Source of the DNA: Streptomyces sp. NBC_00425
GTDB taxonomy: Bacteria; Actinomycetota; Actinomycetes; Streptomycetales; Streptomycetaceae
Direction: 5' to 3'
Length of the DNA stretch: 64,000 nucleotides
Assembly (NCBI RefSeq): GCF_036030735.1
Contig: NZ_CP107928.1
Span: forward strand, 7,006,001 to 7,070,000
Position 1 is the first letter of the stretch, and each line of letters begins with the position of its first letter. Of the stretch, positions 16,622 to 25,709 are shown piece by piece. Both the position numbers and the translations under genes were made by a program. The notes below the pieces were generated by a model, which was not told the DNA's origin, did no database searches, and worked only from the letters and a program-made list of their open reading frames with translations.

Positions 16622-18034
16622 GTGACCCTCCTTTCCCGGGCGGAGTGCCGCCTCAAGGCCCACCCCCTCGCCCTCGACGCCGCCCTCGCCGCAGGCGTCT
16701 TCCTCTGCATGCTCGCCGGCTCCCTCGTCGACCCGCACGGCGAGCAGAGCGTCAGCTGGAGCATCCGCACACCGGACCCGCTCAGCCTCCTGCTCATGAC
16801 CCTCGGCGCCGCGGCGCTCGTCCTGCGCCGCCGCGCCCCCATGACGGTCCTCGTCCTCACCGGCGCGGCGTCCGTGGCCGAGTCCATAACCGGCGACCCC
16901 CGCGCCCCCGTGGCGATGTCCGCCGTCGTCGCCCTCTTCACCGTCGCCTCCGCCACCGACCGCCCCACCACCCTGAGGGCCGGCCTGCTCACCATGACGG
17001 TCCTCACCGGCGCGGCCATGCTCGCCGGACCGCTGCCCTGGTACGCCCAGGACAACCTCGGGATCCTCGCCTGGACCGGCATCGGCGCCACCGCGGGCGA
17101 CGCGGTCCGCAGCCGCCGGGCGGCCGTCCAGGCCATCCGGGACCGTGCCGAGCGGGCGGAGCTCACCAGGGAGGAGGAGGCCCGCCGCAGGGTCGCCGAG
17201 GAGCGACTGCGCATCGCCCGCGACCTGCACGACGTCGTCGCCCACCACATCGCCCTGGTCAACGTCCAGGCCGGGGTCGCCGCGCACGTCATGGACAAGC
17301 GGCCCGACCAGGCCAAGGAGGCCCTCGCGCACGTCCGCGAGGCCAGCCGCTCCGCGCTCAACGAGCTGCGGGCCACGGTGGGTCTGCTGCGCCAGTCCGG
17401 CGACCCGGAGGCCCCCACCGAGCCCGCTCCCGGCCTGGACCGCCTGGACGAGCTCGCCGGCACCTTCCGCAGCGCCGGCCTCCCGGTCGAGGTGGCCCGC
17501 GCCGACCAGGAGACGAAGCTCCCGGCCGCCGTCGGCCTGGCCGCCTACCGGGTCATCCAGGAAGCCCTCACCAACGTCCAAAAGCATGCCGGACCGGCAG
17601 CGAAGGCCGAGGTCAGCGTCGTACGGGTGGGGGCGAACATCGAGGTGACGGTCCTCGACGACGGGCAGCCGCCGGACGACGACGCCCCGCCGGCGGCGGG
17701 CAGCGGCCACGGTCTGCTGGGCATGCGCGAACGCGTCACGGCGCTGCGCGGCACCCTCACCACCGGCCCCCGTTACGGCGGCGGCTACCGCGTCCACGTG
17801 ATCCTGCCGGTCAAGCCCCGTGCCGGCGCCGCCGAGCCGGAGACCCGGGCCATCGGGAGCCGTGCCGAGGAGCCCGGCGCCGGGCAGCTCCCGTCCGGCG
17901 GGCCCTCAGCCGCCCGCTGCCGCCCCCCGCAGCCCCGCACGGAGCCGTCCCGCAGGGAGTCGCCCGCTACGGAGCCGTCCCGTAGCTCGCCGTCCCGCAC
18001 TGCCGAGCCCCGCACCGCAGAGGATCCCGTATGA
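16622..18034 (+). CDS. Sensor histidine kinase, NarL/DesK type
   Basis: 470-aa HisKA_3 kinase. Six hydrophobic segments lie in residues 15-160. The dimerisation helix carries the phosphoacceptor motif RDLHDVVAHH (His203); the HATPase domain follows (VIQEALTNVQKHAG N-box, then GHGLLGMRERV G-box). The C-terminal 70 residues are low-complexity Pro/Ser/Arg/Glu with imperfect repeats and are dispensable-looking. The GTG at 16622 has a GAGAGT-like sequence just upstream. The stop overlaps the start of the response regulator (ATGA), so the pair is coupled. Proximity to pspA hints at an envelope signal, which is inference. Confidence 0.93.
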   Translation: MTLLSRAECRLKAHPLALDAALAAGVFLCMLAGSLVDPHGEQSVSWSIRTPDPLSLLLMTLGAAALVLRRRAPMTVLVLTGAASVAESITGDPRAPVAMSAVVALFTVASATDRPTTLRAGLLTMTVLTGAAMLAGPLPWYAQDNLGILAWTGIGATAGDAVRSRRAAVQAIRDRAERAELTREEEARRRVAEERLRIARDLHDVVAHHIALVNVQAGVAAHVMDKRPDQAKEALAHVREASRSALNELRATVGLLRQSGDPEAPTEPAPGLDRLDELAGTFRSAGLPVEVARADQETKLPAAVGLAAYRVIQEALTNVQKHAGPAAKAEVSVVRVGANIEVTVLDDGQPPDDDAPPAAGSGHGLLGMRERVTALRGTLTTGPRYGGGYRVHVILPVKPRAGAAEPETRAIGSRAEEPGAGQLPSGGPSAARCRPPQPRTEPSRRESPATEPSRSSPSRTAEPRTAEDPV

Positions 18035-18711
18035 CCATCCGCGTCCTGCTCGCCGACGACCAGGCGTTGCTGCGCAGCGCCTTCCGCGTGCTCGTCGACT
18101 CGGAGCCCGACATGGAGGTGGTCGGTGAGGCGTCCGACGGCGCGGAGGCGGTGCGGCTGGCCAAGGAGGGGCCCGTCGACGTCGTCCTGATGGACATCCG
18201 CATGCCCGGCACGGACGGCCTCGCCGCGACCCGGCTGATCAGCGCCGATCCCACGCTCGGACATGTCCGGGTGGTCATCCTGACGACCTTCGAGGTGGAC
18301 GACTACGTCGTGCAGTCGCTGCGGGCCGGGGCCTCCGGCTTCCTCGGCAAGGGCAGCGAGCCCGAGGAGCTGCTGAGCGCGATCCGGATCGCCGCGGGCG
18401 GCGAGGCGCTGCTCTCGCCGACCGCCACCAAGGGCCTGATCGCCCGCTTCCTCGCCCAGGGCGGCGCGGACGACGACCACGACCCGACCCGTACCGCCCG
18501 GCTCGGCGCACTCACCGTGCGCGAGCGCGAGGTCCTCGTGCTGGTCGCCGGCGGTCACTCCAACGACGAGATCGCCGAACGGCTGGAGGTCAGCCCGCTC
18601 ACGGTCAAGACGCATGTGAACCGGGCCATGGCGAAACTGGGCGCGCGCGACCGGGCGCAGCTCGTGGTGATCGCCTACGAGTCGGGCCTGGTACGTCCGA
18701 GGGCGGAGTGA
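18031..18711 (+). CDS. NarL/LuxR-family response regulator
   Basis: 226-aa regulator: receiver domain (LLADDQALLRSAF; phosphoacceptor Asp55 in VVLMDIRMPG; Thr/Ser and Lys positions present as LTTF and GFLGKGSEP) and a C-terminal LuxR helix-turn-helix (LTVREREVLVLVAGGHSNDE, then SPLTVKTHVNRAMAKLGARD). It is the cognate partner of the kinase that ends at 18034, with a 4-bp overlap. Regulon unknown. Confidence 0.95.
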   Translation: MTIRVLLADDQALLRSAFRVLVDSEPDMEVVGEASDGAEAVRLAKEGPVDVVLMDIRMPGTDGLAATRLISADPTLGHVRVVILTTFEVDDYVVQSLRAGASGFLGKGSEPEELLSAIRIAAGGEALLSPTATKGLIARFLAQGGADDDHDPTRTARLGALTVREREVLVLVAGGHSNDEIAERLEVSPLTVKTHVNRAMAKLGARDRAQLVVIAYESGLVRPRAE

Positions 18712-18824
18712 GGGCGGCGTCCTCGGTCCGCGGGGGGTGAACCCCTTTCCCTCAAGTCTCCGTCCCCTGGGGGCTTTCCCTATGCTGGCACCTCAATGAT
18801 CTGCGCGAGAGGGGGACGGGCGCG

Positions 18825-21041
18825 GTGCCGCTGCACAAGGACGACCCGAAGGCACTCGGCGGCTACCGGATCGTCGACCGGCTCGGGGCCGGAGGCATGG
18901 GCGTCGTCTACCGCGGCCGGTCCCGCTCGGGGCGCGAGGTCGCCGTCAAGGTGGTGCACGCCCAGTACGCCGAGGACCCGGTGTTCCGCGCCCGCTTCCG
19001 GCAGGAGATCGAAGCGGTCCGCAAGGTGAGCGGCGCGTTCACCGCCCCGGTCGTGGACGCCGACCCGGAGGCCGTACGGCCCTGGATGGCCACGCAGTAC
19101 GTGTCGGGCCCCACGCTCTCCGCACGCATTCGCGACCACGGCCCGCTGCGCGGCGCGGAACTGCGCCGGCTCGCCCTCGGCCTGGTGGAGGCACTGCGGG
19201 AGATCCACCGGGCCGGTGTCGTCCACCGGGACCTCAAGCCCGGCAACGTCCTGATGGCCCACGACGGGCCGCGCGTCATCGACTTCGGGATCTCCCGGGC
19301 TGCGGAGAACCAGACGCTCACCGAGACCGGCAAGATGATCGGCACCCCGCCGTTCATGTCGCCCGAGCAGTTCTCGGACGCCCGCTCGGTCGGCCCCGCC
19401 TCGGACGTGTTCTCCCTCGGCGCGCTGCTGGTGTTCGCCGCGACCGGACGCGGCCCCTTCGACGCGGACAGCCCGTATCTGACGGCGTGGCGGGTGATGC
19501 AGGAGGAACCGAAGGTGGAGGCGGTGGCCGAGCCGCTGCGCACGGTCCTGACCCGCTGTCTGGCCAAGGACGCCGGGAGCCGGCCCGGACTCGAGGAGCT
19601 GGCCGAGGAGTTCGCCCGGGTGCTGCCCGGGCCCGCGGCGGGGGACATGGAGACGGTGTCCCTGCGCCTGCCGCCGCCGCCCGCGACGGACGACGAACCG
19701 GGCCGCCCCACCATGGGGGCCCGCCCCGGCCGCCGTTCCCGGCTGCGCCGGTGGCCGGTGGCGGCCGGGACGGCGGGTGTCCTCGCCCTGGCCGTCACCG
19801 GGTATCTGCTGCTCGACCTGACGCCCTTCAGCAGGACCGAGGAATCGGGCAGCGCGACCGGCGGCCCGTCCGTCGGCTGGGACCCCCTGCCGGGCGGCTG
19901 GAAGCCCTGGCAGACCTCGGTGTACGGCGCCGCCGTGACCGGGGTGAAGAAACCGCTGGGCGGCGGGGCCCCCGACAACGCCTCCCTGTCCTGTGTGATG
20001 GGCAAGAGCGCCCTGTACTGCGGCGGCGACGGCACCCTCCCGGTCCGGGTCGACGGGGCGAGCGGGCGGATCGCCTGGCGCGCCGAGTCCCTGCCCCCGG
20101 GGCTGCCGCAGATGAGATTCAACAGCAGGGTCCTCGGGGTGCACGACGGCGTGCTGGTGGTGTCGGAGTTCGTGATGAACAAGGCGGGCAACGACCAGAG
20201 CGCCACCGCACTCGCCCTCGACACCGCCACCGGCAAGCTGCTCTGGTCGCGCCCGCTGCGCGGGACGAGCTCCGTCGAACCCGCGGTCGTCGGCGACCTC
20301 CTGCTGACCGCGGACGGCTACCGCGTGACCGCCCGCGAACTGCGCGGCGGCGCTGTGCGCTGGACGGCCACCGTGCCTGCCAAGTCGACCTACTCCTGTG
20401 AGTTCCAGGAGGCCGACGGCGTCCCGTACGCCGACTGCACCGACGCGGGCACACCCTCGCGCAACGTGTTCTACGCCGTGGACCCCGCCGACGGCTCGAC
20501 CCGCAAGGTGAGCGTGCCGGACGGCGACGTCGACTACGTCGGCTCCGTCGACGGCGACCTGGTCTTCGTGGCGCAGGTCCCGCGGGGCGAGCGGACCTTC
20601 GACGAGTCGGCGTACGGCGAGGTCCTGCTGATCGACCCGGGCACCGGCGCGGTGCGGAAGCTGAAGCTGCCCGGCAGTCCGCGCGGACAGGTGGCGCTGG
20701 TGGGCGGGGTGCTCTGCTTCGCCAACTCCCGAGGCCAGCTGGTCGCCCATGCGCCCGGGACGGGCAAGCGGCTGTGGCAGACCGCGACGACGCTGCAGCA
20801 GCCCGGCAGGCCGGCCGCCGACGGACAGGGACGGGCGGTGTTCGCGGCCAGCGCCTCCGGACGGGTCGCCGCCGTCGACGTCGGGACGGGCGAGCTGCTG
20901 TGGGAGTCCGCCGCGAGGGCCGATCGGGTCGTCGCGTCCGGCTACGCCACGGCGCGCGTGTTCCTCGACGAGGGCGCCCTGATCGTGCTCAGCCCCGACG
21001 GGACCGTCTTCACGCTGGATCCCGGTCACCCCGACAAGTGA
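18825..21041 (+). CDS. Membrane Ser/Thr protein kinase with extracellular PQQ-like beta-propeller
   Basis: 738-aa Hanks-type kinase. The catalytic domain is at about residues 14-265: glycine loop LGAGGMGVVYRG, VAVKVV lysine, HRDLKPGNV (Asp135), DFG at 153 and GTPPFMSPEQFSD. One membrane helix at about 310-331 (VAAGTAGVLALAVTGYLLLD) is followed by an extracellular part with PQQ/beta-propeller repeats (GKLLWSRPL, AVRWTATV, KRLWQTATT, GELLWESAA). It probably senses a cell-wall or extracellular ligand. The GTG at 18825 follows GAGAGGGGGA, at rather long spacing; a TATGCT at 18780-18785 is a possible -10. Confidence 0.93.
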   Translation: MPLHKDDPKALGGYRIVDRLGAGGMGVVYRGRSRSGREVAVKVVHAQYAEDPVFRARFRQEIEAVRKVSGAFTAPVVDADPEAVRPWMATQYVSGPTLSARIRDHGPLRGAELRRLALGLVEALREIHRAGVVHRDLKPGNVLMAHDGPRVIDFGISRAAENQTLTETGKMIGTPPFMSPEQFSDARSVGPASDVFSLGALLVFAATGRGPFDADSPYLTAWRVMQEEPKVEAVAEPLRTVLTRCLAKDAGSRPGLEELAEEFARVLPGPAAGDMETVSLRLPPPPATDDEPGRPTMGARPGRRSRLRRWPVAAGTAGVLALAVTGYLLLDLTPFSRTEESGSATGGPSVGWDPLPGGWKPWQTSVYGAAVTGVKKPLGGGAPDNASLSCVMGKSALYCGGDGTLPVRVDGASGRIAWRAESLPPGLPQMRFNSRVLGVHDGVLVVSEFVMNKAGNDQSATALALDTATGKLLWSRPLRGTSSVEPAVVGDLLLTADGYRVTARELRGGAVRWTATVPAKSTYSCEFQEADGVPYADCTDAGTPSRNVFYAVDPADGSTRKVSVPDGDVDYVGSVDGDLVFVAQVPRGERTFDESAYGEVLLIDPGTGAVRKLKLPGSPRGQVALVGGVLCFANSRGQLVAHAPGTGKRLWQTATTLQQPGRPAADGQGRAVFAASASGRVAAVDVGTGELLWESAARADRVVASGYATARVFLDEGALIVLSPDGTVFTLDPGHPDK

Positions 21042-21095
21042 CCGCAGTCGGGGTGATCCGGTTGATCCGGGTCGACGGGGGCGCCGGCGGCCCGG

Positions 21096-22280
21096 CTACG
21101 GCAGGGCCAGCATCCGCTCCAGCGCCAGCTTGGCGAACTCCTCGGTCTCCCGGTCGACCTCGATGCGGTTGACCAGCTTGCCCGCGGCCAGCGACTCCAG
21201 GGTCCACACCAGGTGGGGGAGGTCGATGCGGTTCATGGTCGAGCAGAAGCAGACCGTCTTGTCCAGGAAGACGATCTCCTTGCCCTCGGGCGCGAAACGG
21301 TTCGCCAGCCGGCGGACCAGGTTCAGCTCGGTGCCGATGGCCCACTTCGAGCCGGCCGGGGCCGCCTCGAGCGCCTTGATGATGTACTCGGTCGAGCCGA
21401 CGTAGTCGGCCGCGGCGACGACCTCGTGCCGGCACTCGGGGTGCACGAGTACGTTGACGCCGGGTATCCGGGCGCGGACGTCCTCGACCGACTCCAGGCT
21501 GAAGCGGCCGTGCACCGAGCAGTGGCCGCGCCACAGGATCATCTTCGCGTCGCGCAGCTGCTCGGCGGTCAGCCCGCCGTTCGGCTTGTGCGGGTTGTAG
21601 ACGACGCAGTCGTCGAGGGACATGCCCATGTCCCGCACGGCGGTGTTGCGGCCGAGGTGCTGGTCGGGCAGGAACAGCACCTTCTCGCCCTGCCGGAAGG
21701 CCCACTCAAGGGCCCGCTCGGCGTTGGACGAGGTGCAGATGGTGCCGCCGTGGCGGCCCGTGAACGCCTTGATGTCCGCGGACGAGTTCATGTACGAGAC
21801 CGGCACGACCTGCTCGGCCACGCCGGCCTCGGTCAGCACGTCCCAGCACTCGGCGACCTGCTCGGCGGTGGCCATGTCGGCCATCGAGCAGCCGGCGGCG
21901 AGGTCGGGCAGGACGACCTTCTGGTCGTCGGAGGTCAGGATGTCGGCGGACTCGGCCATGAAGTGCACACCGCAGAAGACGATGTACTCGGCCTCCGGAC
22001 GGGCGGCCGCGTCCCTGGCCAGCTTGAAGGAGTCGCCCGTGACGTCGGCGAACTGGATGACCTCGTCGCGCTGGTAGTGGTGACCGAGCACGAAGACCTT
22101 GTCACCGAGCTTCTCCTTGGCGGCGCGGGCGCGCTCGACCAGGTCCGGGTCCGAGGGCGAGGGCAGGTCGCCGGGGCACTCGACGCCCCGCTCACTCTTC
22201 GGGTCGGCCTCGCGGCCGAGCAGCAACAGGGCGAGCGGAGTCGGCTGTACGTCGAGCTCCGTGGGCTGGGCGGTGGTCAC
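21096..22280 (-). CDS. nadA: Quinolinate synthase A
   Basis: Condenses iminoaspartate with dihydroxyacetone phosphate to quinolinate for NAD synthesis, using a [4Fe-4S] cluster. At 394 aa it is a long-form NadA. Visible motifs: VLGHHYQRDEVIQFAD, IVFCGVHFMAE (cluster Cys), NSSADIKA, HCSVHGRF, VHPECRHEV and VCFCSTMNRIDL (cluster Cys). I prefer the GTG at 22280 over the in-frame GTG at 22289 because GAAAGG lies 9 nt before the former and directly abuts the latter. nadB and nadC are not in this window. It has a recognisable promoter at 22322-22349. Confidence 0.95.
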   Translation of the reverse strand: MTTAQPTELDVQPTPLALLLLGREADPKSERGVECPGDLPSPSDPDLVERARAAKEKLGDKVFVLGHHYQRDEVIQFADVTGDSFKLARDAAARPEAEYIVFCGVHFMAESADILTSDDQKVVLPDLAAGCSMADMATAEQVAECWDVLTEAGVAEQVVPVSYMNSSADIKAFTGRHGGTICTSSNAERALEWAFRQGEKVLFLPDQHLGRNTAVRDMGMSLDDCVVYNPHKPNGGLTAEQLRDAKMILWRGHCSVHGRFSLESVEDVRARIPGVNVLVHPECRHEVVAAADYVGSTEYIIKALEAAPAGSKWAIGTELNLVRRLANRFAPEGKEIVFLDKTVCFCSTMNRIDLPHLVWTLESLAAGKLVNRIEVDRETEEFAKLALERMLALP

Positions 22281-22321
22281 GACACGCACCCTTTCTACTT
22301 TTCGTCGAATTGACGTTATCT

Positions 22322-22349
22322 ATCATAACCCGCGTCCCGGCACTTTCAC
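22322..22349 (-). promoter_or_regulatory. Candidate nadA promoter
   Basis: On the minus strand GTGAAA (22344-22349, 4/6 to TTGACA) and TATGAT (22322-22327) are separated by 16 bp. The A+T-rich stretch that follows leads into the nadA ribosome site, giving a leader of about 30 nt. Confidence 0.45.
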
Positions 22350-22378
22350 GATGGTCATTGCGTCGATGTGACGTGAAT

Positions 22379-22438
22379 CCCGAAACGCGGACCCGCCGGC
22401 GCACCGGCGTCAGGGCCGGCGTCGGGTCCGCGTTTTCG
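22379..22438. other. Long imperfect hairpin between nadA and erpA
   Basis: CGAAACGCGGACCCGCCGGC (22381-22400) pairs, with a small bulge, with the segment 22415-22438 (GCCGGC, then GGGTCCGCG, then TTTTCG). It lies between divergent promoters, where a terminator is not expected. Confidence 0.5.
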
Positions 22439-22603
22439 GCGCGGGTCCGGAGGGCGCTGTCCGCTCCACCGCGGGTGTGCGAGCATGAAAGACAAGAAGA
22501 GGAAAGAAACGGAAACCTGAGTCCTCGGCCCCGGAATGAATCCGCGGTCCCGACGGTTGCACACGTCGGCAAGCAGTCTCCGTACAACCCGGGAGAGATG
22601 TAG

Positions 22604-22960
22604 ATGTCCGTATCGGACGAGAAGACCACTGTCAGCGACGGCATCCTCCTGTCCGACGCCGCCGCGGCGAAGGTCAAGGCCCTGCTCGACCAGGAAGGCC
22701 GCGAAGACCTGGCGCTGCGTGTCGCCGTTCAGCCCGGCGGCTGCTCCGGCCTGCGCTACCAGCTCTTCTTCGACGAGCGTTCGCTCGACGGTGACGTGGT
22801 CAAGGACTTCGACGGCGTCAAGGTCGTCACCGACCGCATGAGCGCCCCGTACCTGGGCGGCGCCTCCATCGACTTCGTCGACACCATCGAGAAGCAGGGC
22901 TTCACGATCGACAACCCGAACGCGACGGGTTCCTGCGCCTGCGGCGACTCCTTCAGCTAG
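22604..22960 (+). CDS. erpA: A-type iron-sulfur cluster insertion protein (ErpA/HesB family)
   Basis: 118-aa A-type carrier that delivers Fe-S clusters to apo-enzymes. The three conserved cysteines are visible: GGCSGLRY (about residue 46) and the C-terminal GSCACGDSFS. VDTIEKQGFTIDNPNATG is typical of the family. The ATG at 22604 is preceded by GGGAGA. The neighbour nadA is itself a 4Fe-4S enzyme, and a cysteine desulfurase gene lies 4 kb away, so shared Fe-S metabolism is plausible though not proved. Confidence 0.94.
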   Translation: MSVSDEKTTVSDGILLSDAAAAKVKALLDQEGREDLALRVAVQPGGCSGLRYQLFFDERSLDGDVVKDFDGVKVVTDRMSAPYLGGASIDFVDTIEKQGFTIDNPNATGSCACGDSFS

Positions 22961-23002
22961 GCCGTCGCCCGGTTCCACCGCGAACCGCAGCCGAGCCACG
23001 CG

Positions 23003-23039
23003 AAGGCGGCGGCCCCCTCTCGGAGGGGACCGCCGCCTT
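23003..23039. terminator. Bidirectional terminator between erpA and the 691-aa protein gene
   Basis: A perfect 10-bp outer stem, AAGGCGGCGG (23003-23012) with CCGCCGCCTT (23030-23039), plus an inner CCCCTC/GAGGGG stem. It lies between convergent genes. Confidence 0.85.
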
Positions 23040-23128
23040 CGTGCTGCGCTCTGTCCAGGACAATCCCGCCCGGGCCGCTTCGCCCGGGCCGCTCCCGGGT
23101 CCTGTCGGTCCGGAGCCCGCCCCGGGGG

Positions 23129-25204
23129 TTACCGGGTCTGCGGAAGCCGGGCCCCCGGCTTCTCCAGCGGTACGCCCGCGCCGTCGGAGCCGACCACCTT
23201 CCGGGCGCCCAGCGGTGCGTCCAGCTGCACGACCTGGTGGTACTCCTTGGCGATCATGATGCAGACCTTGTCCGGCCAGGGCGTCTGCGTGACGGTGATC
23301 TTCACCGCGTCCTTGCTCTCCGTCGCCGTCGCCTTGTAGTCGGCGCACACCCCGCCGGTGAAGCCGACGGTCAGCTCCCTGCCCTCGGCGGAGTAGCCGT
23401 CCACCTTCACGTCACGGGCGCCCGAGGAGCCGGTCGGCCGCGGCATGGGGGCGGGCGTCGTGGCGGACTTGAGATACGCCGGCTCGACGGCCGGCTGCGC
23501 CACGGTGTAGCCGTCCGCGTCCCCCGCCGCCTTCACGGCGAACAGCCAGGACGGCACGAGGACCTGCCGGCCGCCGGAAGTGTGCGGGGCCAGCCCGAGC
23601 ACCGCGTCCTCGACGGTCGCCGTCTGCCGCTCGGGAGCGGACGTCGAGGCGCCGCACGGGCTCTCCAGCCGGTCCTTCAACGGCACCGGGCTGGCGCAGC
23701 CGCCGATGCCCATCCGGTGGTCGGTCCCCGGCGCGGCGTTCAGCGCGTCGAGCGCCTCCTGCGCGCTCACCAGGGGATACGTGTCGCCCTTCGCGGGCGC
23801 TTCCAGCTGCCCGTTCCCGGCCACGACCTCGCCCTGCGCGTTGACGCTGATCCCGGTCGTCCAGCTGTAGGTCGGCAGCCCGCCGACCACCGGATCGGCG
23901 TTCACCATGCGCTGCGCGCCCATGGTCAGGCTCGCGTCAACCTTGGCGTCGTCCTGCCCGAGCGCCTTCAGGACCGGCGCGGCCGCCTTCTTCGCGGCCG
24001 CCTCGCTCACCGGCTCGTCGGTGGCCGGCGTCGGGGACTGGGCGCACTTGTCGCTCAGCGAGGTGCAGTTGTCGGTGCCCGGGGCGTACCGGGTGAAGGT
24101 CCACATGCCGGGCGCCTGCCGGTTCACCCGCAGCGCCGGCCCGGAGCTGTCGCCGGCGCCGATCCGCCAGGCCTCGCCGTCGGCCACCGGCGTGCCGTCG
24201 ACCCCCAGCGCCTTCGCCAGCCGGGCCGCCTCGTCGGCGGTGACCTCGCCCTTCGCCCAGTAGACGGGCGCGGAGCCGTGACCGTCGGGCAGTGTGCCGG
24301 CGGCCTGGTAGGTCACCCCGTAGGGGTTGGGCTCGCCGGGCGCGATGCCGTTCGAGGAACCCTGGGAGGCGCCCTTGCCCGCGGCGTAGTCGTCCAGGGC
24401 GAGCGCGGCGGGTGTGCCGCCGCCGGAGGGCGACCCCGAACCGGAGCCGCCGCCCGAGCCGCCCGCCGCGCCGGCGGTCAGGTAGGCGCCGCCGCCGCCC
24501 ACCAGCAGTACGGCCGCAGCGACGGAGGCGATGAGCAGGGGGGAGCGGCGCCGGGGTCCGGGAACCGGCCCCCCGCCGCCCGCCGCGCCGACGACGTGCT
24601 CGCCGTGACCGTCGCCGCCGCCGTCCGCCGCCGCGGGCCCGTCCAGGACCGCGCCCTGGTCACGAACTCCGGCCTCGACCGGGTCAGCGGCCTTCGTCGA
24701 GGCCCCGGGCTTCTCACCGGGTTCGTCGGACGCGCCCGGTTCACGCGAAGCGGCGGCCTCCTTCGCGGCGCCGGCCTCGCCCGAACCGCCGACCGGGTCC
24801 GAGCCGCCGTCCGCCTCCGGCCCGTCGGCCGGGTCCGAGCCGCCGTCCGCCTCCGGCCCGTCGACCGGGTCCGAGCCGCCGTCCGCCTCCGGCCCGTCGG
24901 CCGGGTCCGAGCCGCCGGCCCGTGTCACGCCGGATTCCGTAGCGACCTCGTCCGAAGCAGCGGGCTCAGCATCCGTCGGCCCGGCCTCCGCCTTTACGCG
25001 TCCGGCCTCGTCGACCTCGGCGTCGGCTCCGGCGCCGGCAGGCTCCGCCTCCGTCGGCCCGGCCTCGCCCGGCCGCGACTGCTCGGCGTCCTGTACCCGC
25101 TCGGCATCCTGCGGCCGCGCGTCGTCCTGCGCCTTCGCCTCGGCGGAAGACGTCTTCTCCGGCTCGCGCGCGGCGTCGTCGTTCTCGGGTCGCTCGGTGT
25201 TCAC
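23129..25204 (-). CDS. Large single-pass membrane protein with disordered repeat-rich N-terminus
   Basis: 691-aa protein. Residues 1-210 are acidic and disordered and include a tandem 12-residue repeat (GGSDPADGPEAD, three full copies). One membrane helix follows (LLIASVAAAVLLVGGGGAYL, about 222-241), then a Gly/Ser-rich stalk and a roughly 430-residue extracellular domain with paired cysteines (NCTSLSDKCAQS, GGCASPVP, SPCGAS, VCADY, KVCIMIAKEYHQVVQL). The GTG at 25204 has AAGGAG 7 nt upstream. Codon use fits the region. I recognise it only as a Streptomyces hypothetical membrane protein; an extracellular binding role is a guess from the topology. Confidence 0.85.
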   Translation of the reverse strand: MNTERPENDDAAREPEKTSSAEAKAQDDARPQDAERVQDAEQSRPGEAGPTEAEPAGAGADAEVDEAGRVKAEAGPTDAEPAASDEVATESGVTRAGGSDPADGPEADGGSDPVDGPEADGGSDPADGPEADGGSDPVGGSGEAGAAKEAAASREPGASDEPGEKPGASTKAADPVEAGVRDQGAVLDGPAAADGGGDGHGEHVVGAAGGGGPVPGPRRRSPLLIASVAAAVLLVGGGGAYLTAGAAGGSGGGSGSGSPSGGGTPAALALDDYAAGKGASQGSSNGIAPGEPNPYGVTYQAAGTLPDGHGSAPVYWAKGEVTADEAARLAKALGVDGTPVADGEAWRIGAGDSSGPALRVNRQAPGMWTFTRYAPGTDNCTSLSDKCAQSPTPATDEPVSEAAAKKAAAPVLKALGQDDAKVDASLTMGAQRMVNADPVVGGLPTYSWTTGISVNAQGEVVAGNGQLEAPAKGDTYPLVSAQEALDALNAAPGTDHRMGIGGCASPVPLKDRLESPCGASTSAPERQTATVEDAVLGLAPHTSGGRQVLVPSWLFAVKAAGDADGYTVAQPAVEPAYLKSATTPAPMPRPTGSSGARDVKVDGYSAEGRELTVGFTGGVCADYKATATESKDAVKITVTQTPWPDKVCIMIAKEYHQVVQLDAPLGARKVVGSDGAGVPLEKPGARLPQTR
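24795..24920. repeat. 36-bp tandem repeat inside the coding region
   Basis: Three full 36-bp units (24795-24830, 24831-24866, 24867-24902) and an 18-bp partial unit, each starting GGGTCCGAGCCGCCGTCCGC. It encodes the 12-residue GGSDP(A/V)DGPEAD repeat on the minus strand; one A/G change gives V for A in alternate units. Confidence 0.9.
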
Positions 25205-25369
25205 CGCATCGCTCCTTCGGCTGCCCTGCTGTCGTACCCCGCGTCCCCCTCACGAGGGACGCCGATGGGACGCGGCGGGGGAGCGCACGGTTCCCTTCCG
25301 TGCGCCGTACCGAAGGAAATATCGGGGGATCACCCCAGGGGCCACCCGGAGTGATCCGAACGGCAGGTC

Positions 25370-25579
25370 CTAGTTGCCGTAGTCCGGCATCGCCTCCAGC
25401 AGCCGCGCCGACGTCGCGGGAACGTCCACGCCGTGGATGAGTGACGGCGAGACCGGGTGGGAAGTGATCTTCTCCGGGGCGGCCCAGTGCGGAGCCATCC
25501 GCGCGCAGTCGCCGCGCAGCGACGCGAGGTCGCCGTCGAGGTCGGCCGGAGCGGGTGCGTGGACCTTGAGGTTCGTCAT
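25370..25579 (-). CDS. Small hypothetical protein, 69 aa
   Basis: Frame MTNLKVHAPAPADLDGDL to LLEAMPDYGN. There are no membrane segments and no known motif. Codon bias resembles coding DNA, and no other gene covers this stretch. There is no Shine-Dalgarno sequence, but a TACCGT lies 6 nt before the ATG, suggesting leaderless expression. It sits upstream of and divergent from the adenosine-kinase-like gene. I cannot name a family. Confidence 0.6.
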   Translation of the reverse strand: MTNLKVHAPAPADLDGDLASLRGDCARMAPHWAAPEKITSHPVSPSLIHGVDVPATSARLLEAMPDYGN

Positions 25580-25585
25580 AGTCGA

Positions 25586-25591
25586 ACGGTA
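25586..25591 (-). promoter_or_regulatory. -10 box, leaderless candidate for the 69-aa gene
   Basis: TACCGT on the minus strand, 6 nt from the ATG at 25579. Confidence 0.35.
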
Positions 25592-25709
25592 GGCACGCCG
25601 TGGCCCGCGAAGAAAGATCTACTATCGGGTAGTTTCCTCTGCTTCAGTGGCGCGAGCCGACCGGGTAGCGTGAACTGTCAATCCCCCTCCCCTCAGGAGA
25701 GTCCACGCC

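Noticed and set aside
21096..22289. nadA starting at GTG 22289
   Set aside because: The ribosome site abuts this codon directly; the in-frame GTG at 22280 has proper spacing.
24795..24920. CRISPR-like or mobile repeat
   Set aside because: The 36-bp units are in frame with a coding sequence and encode a 12-residue repeat.
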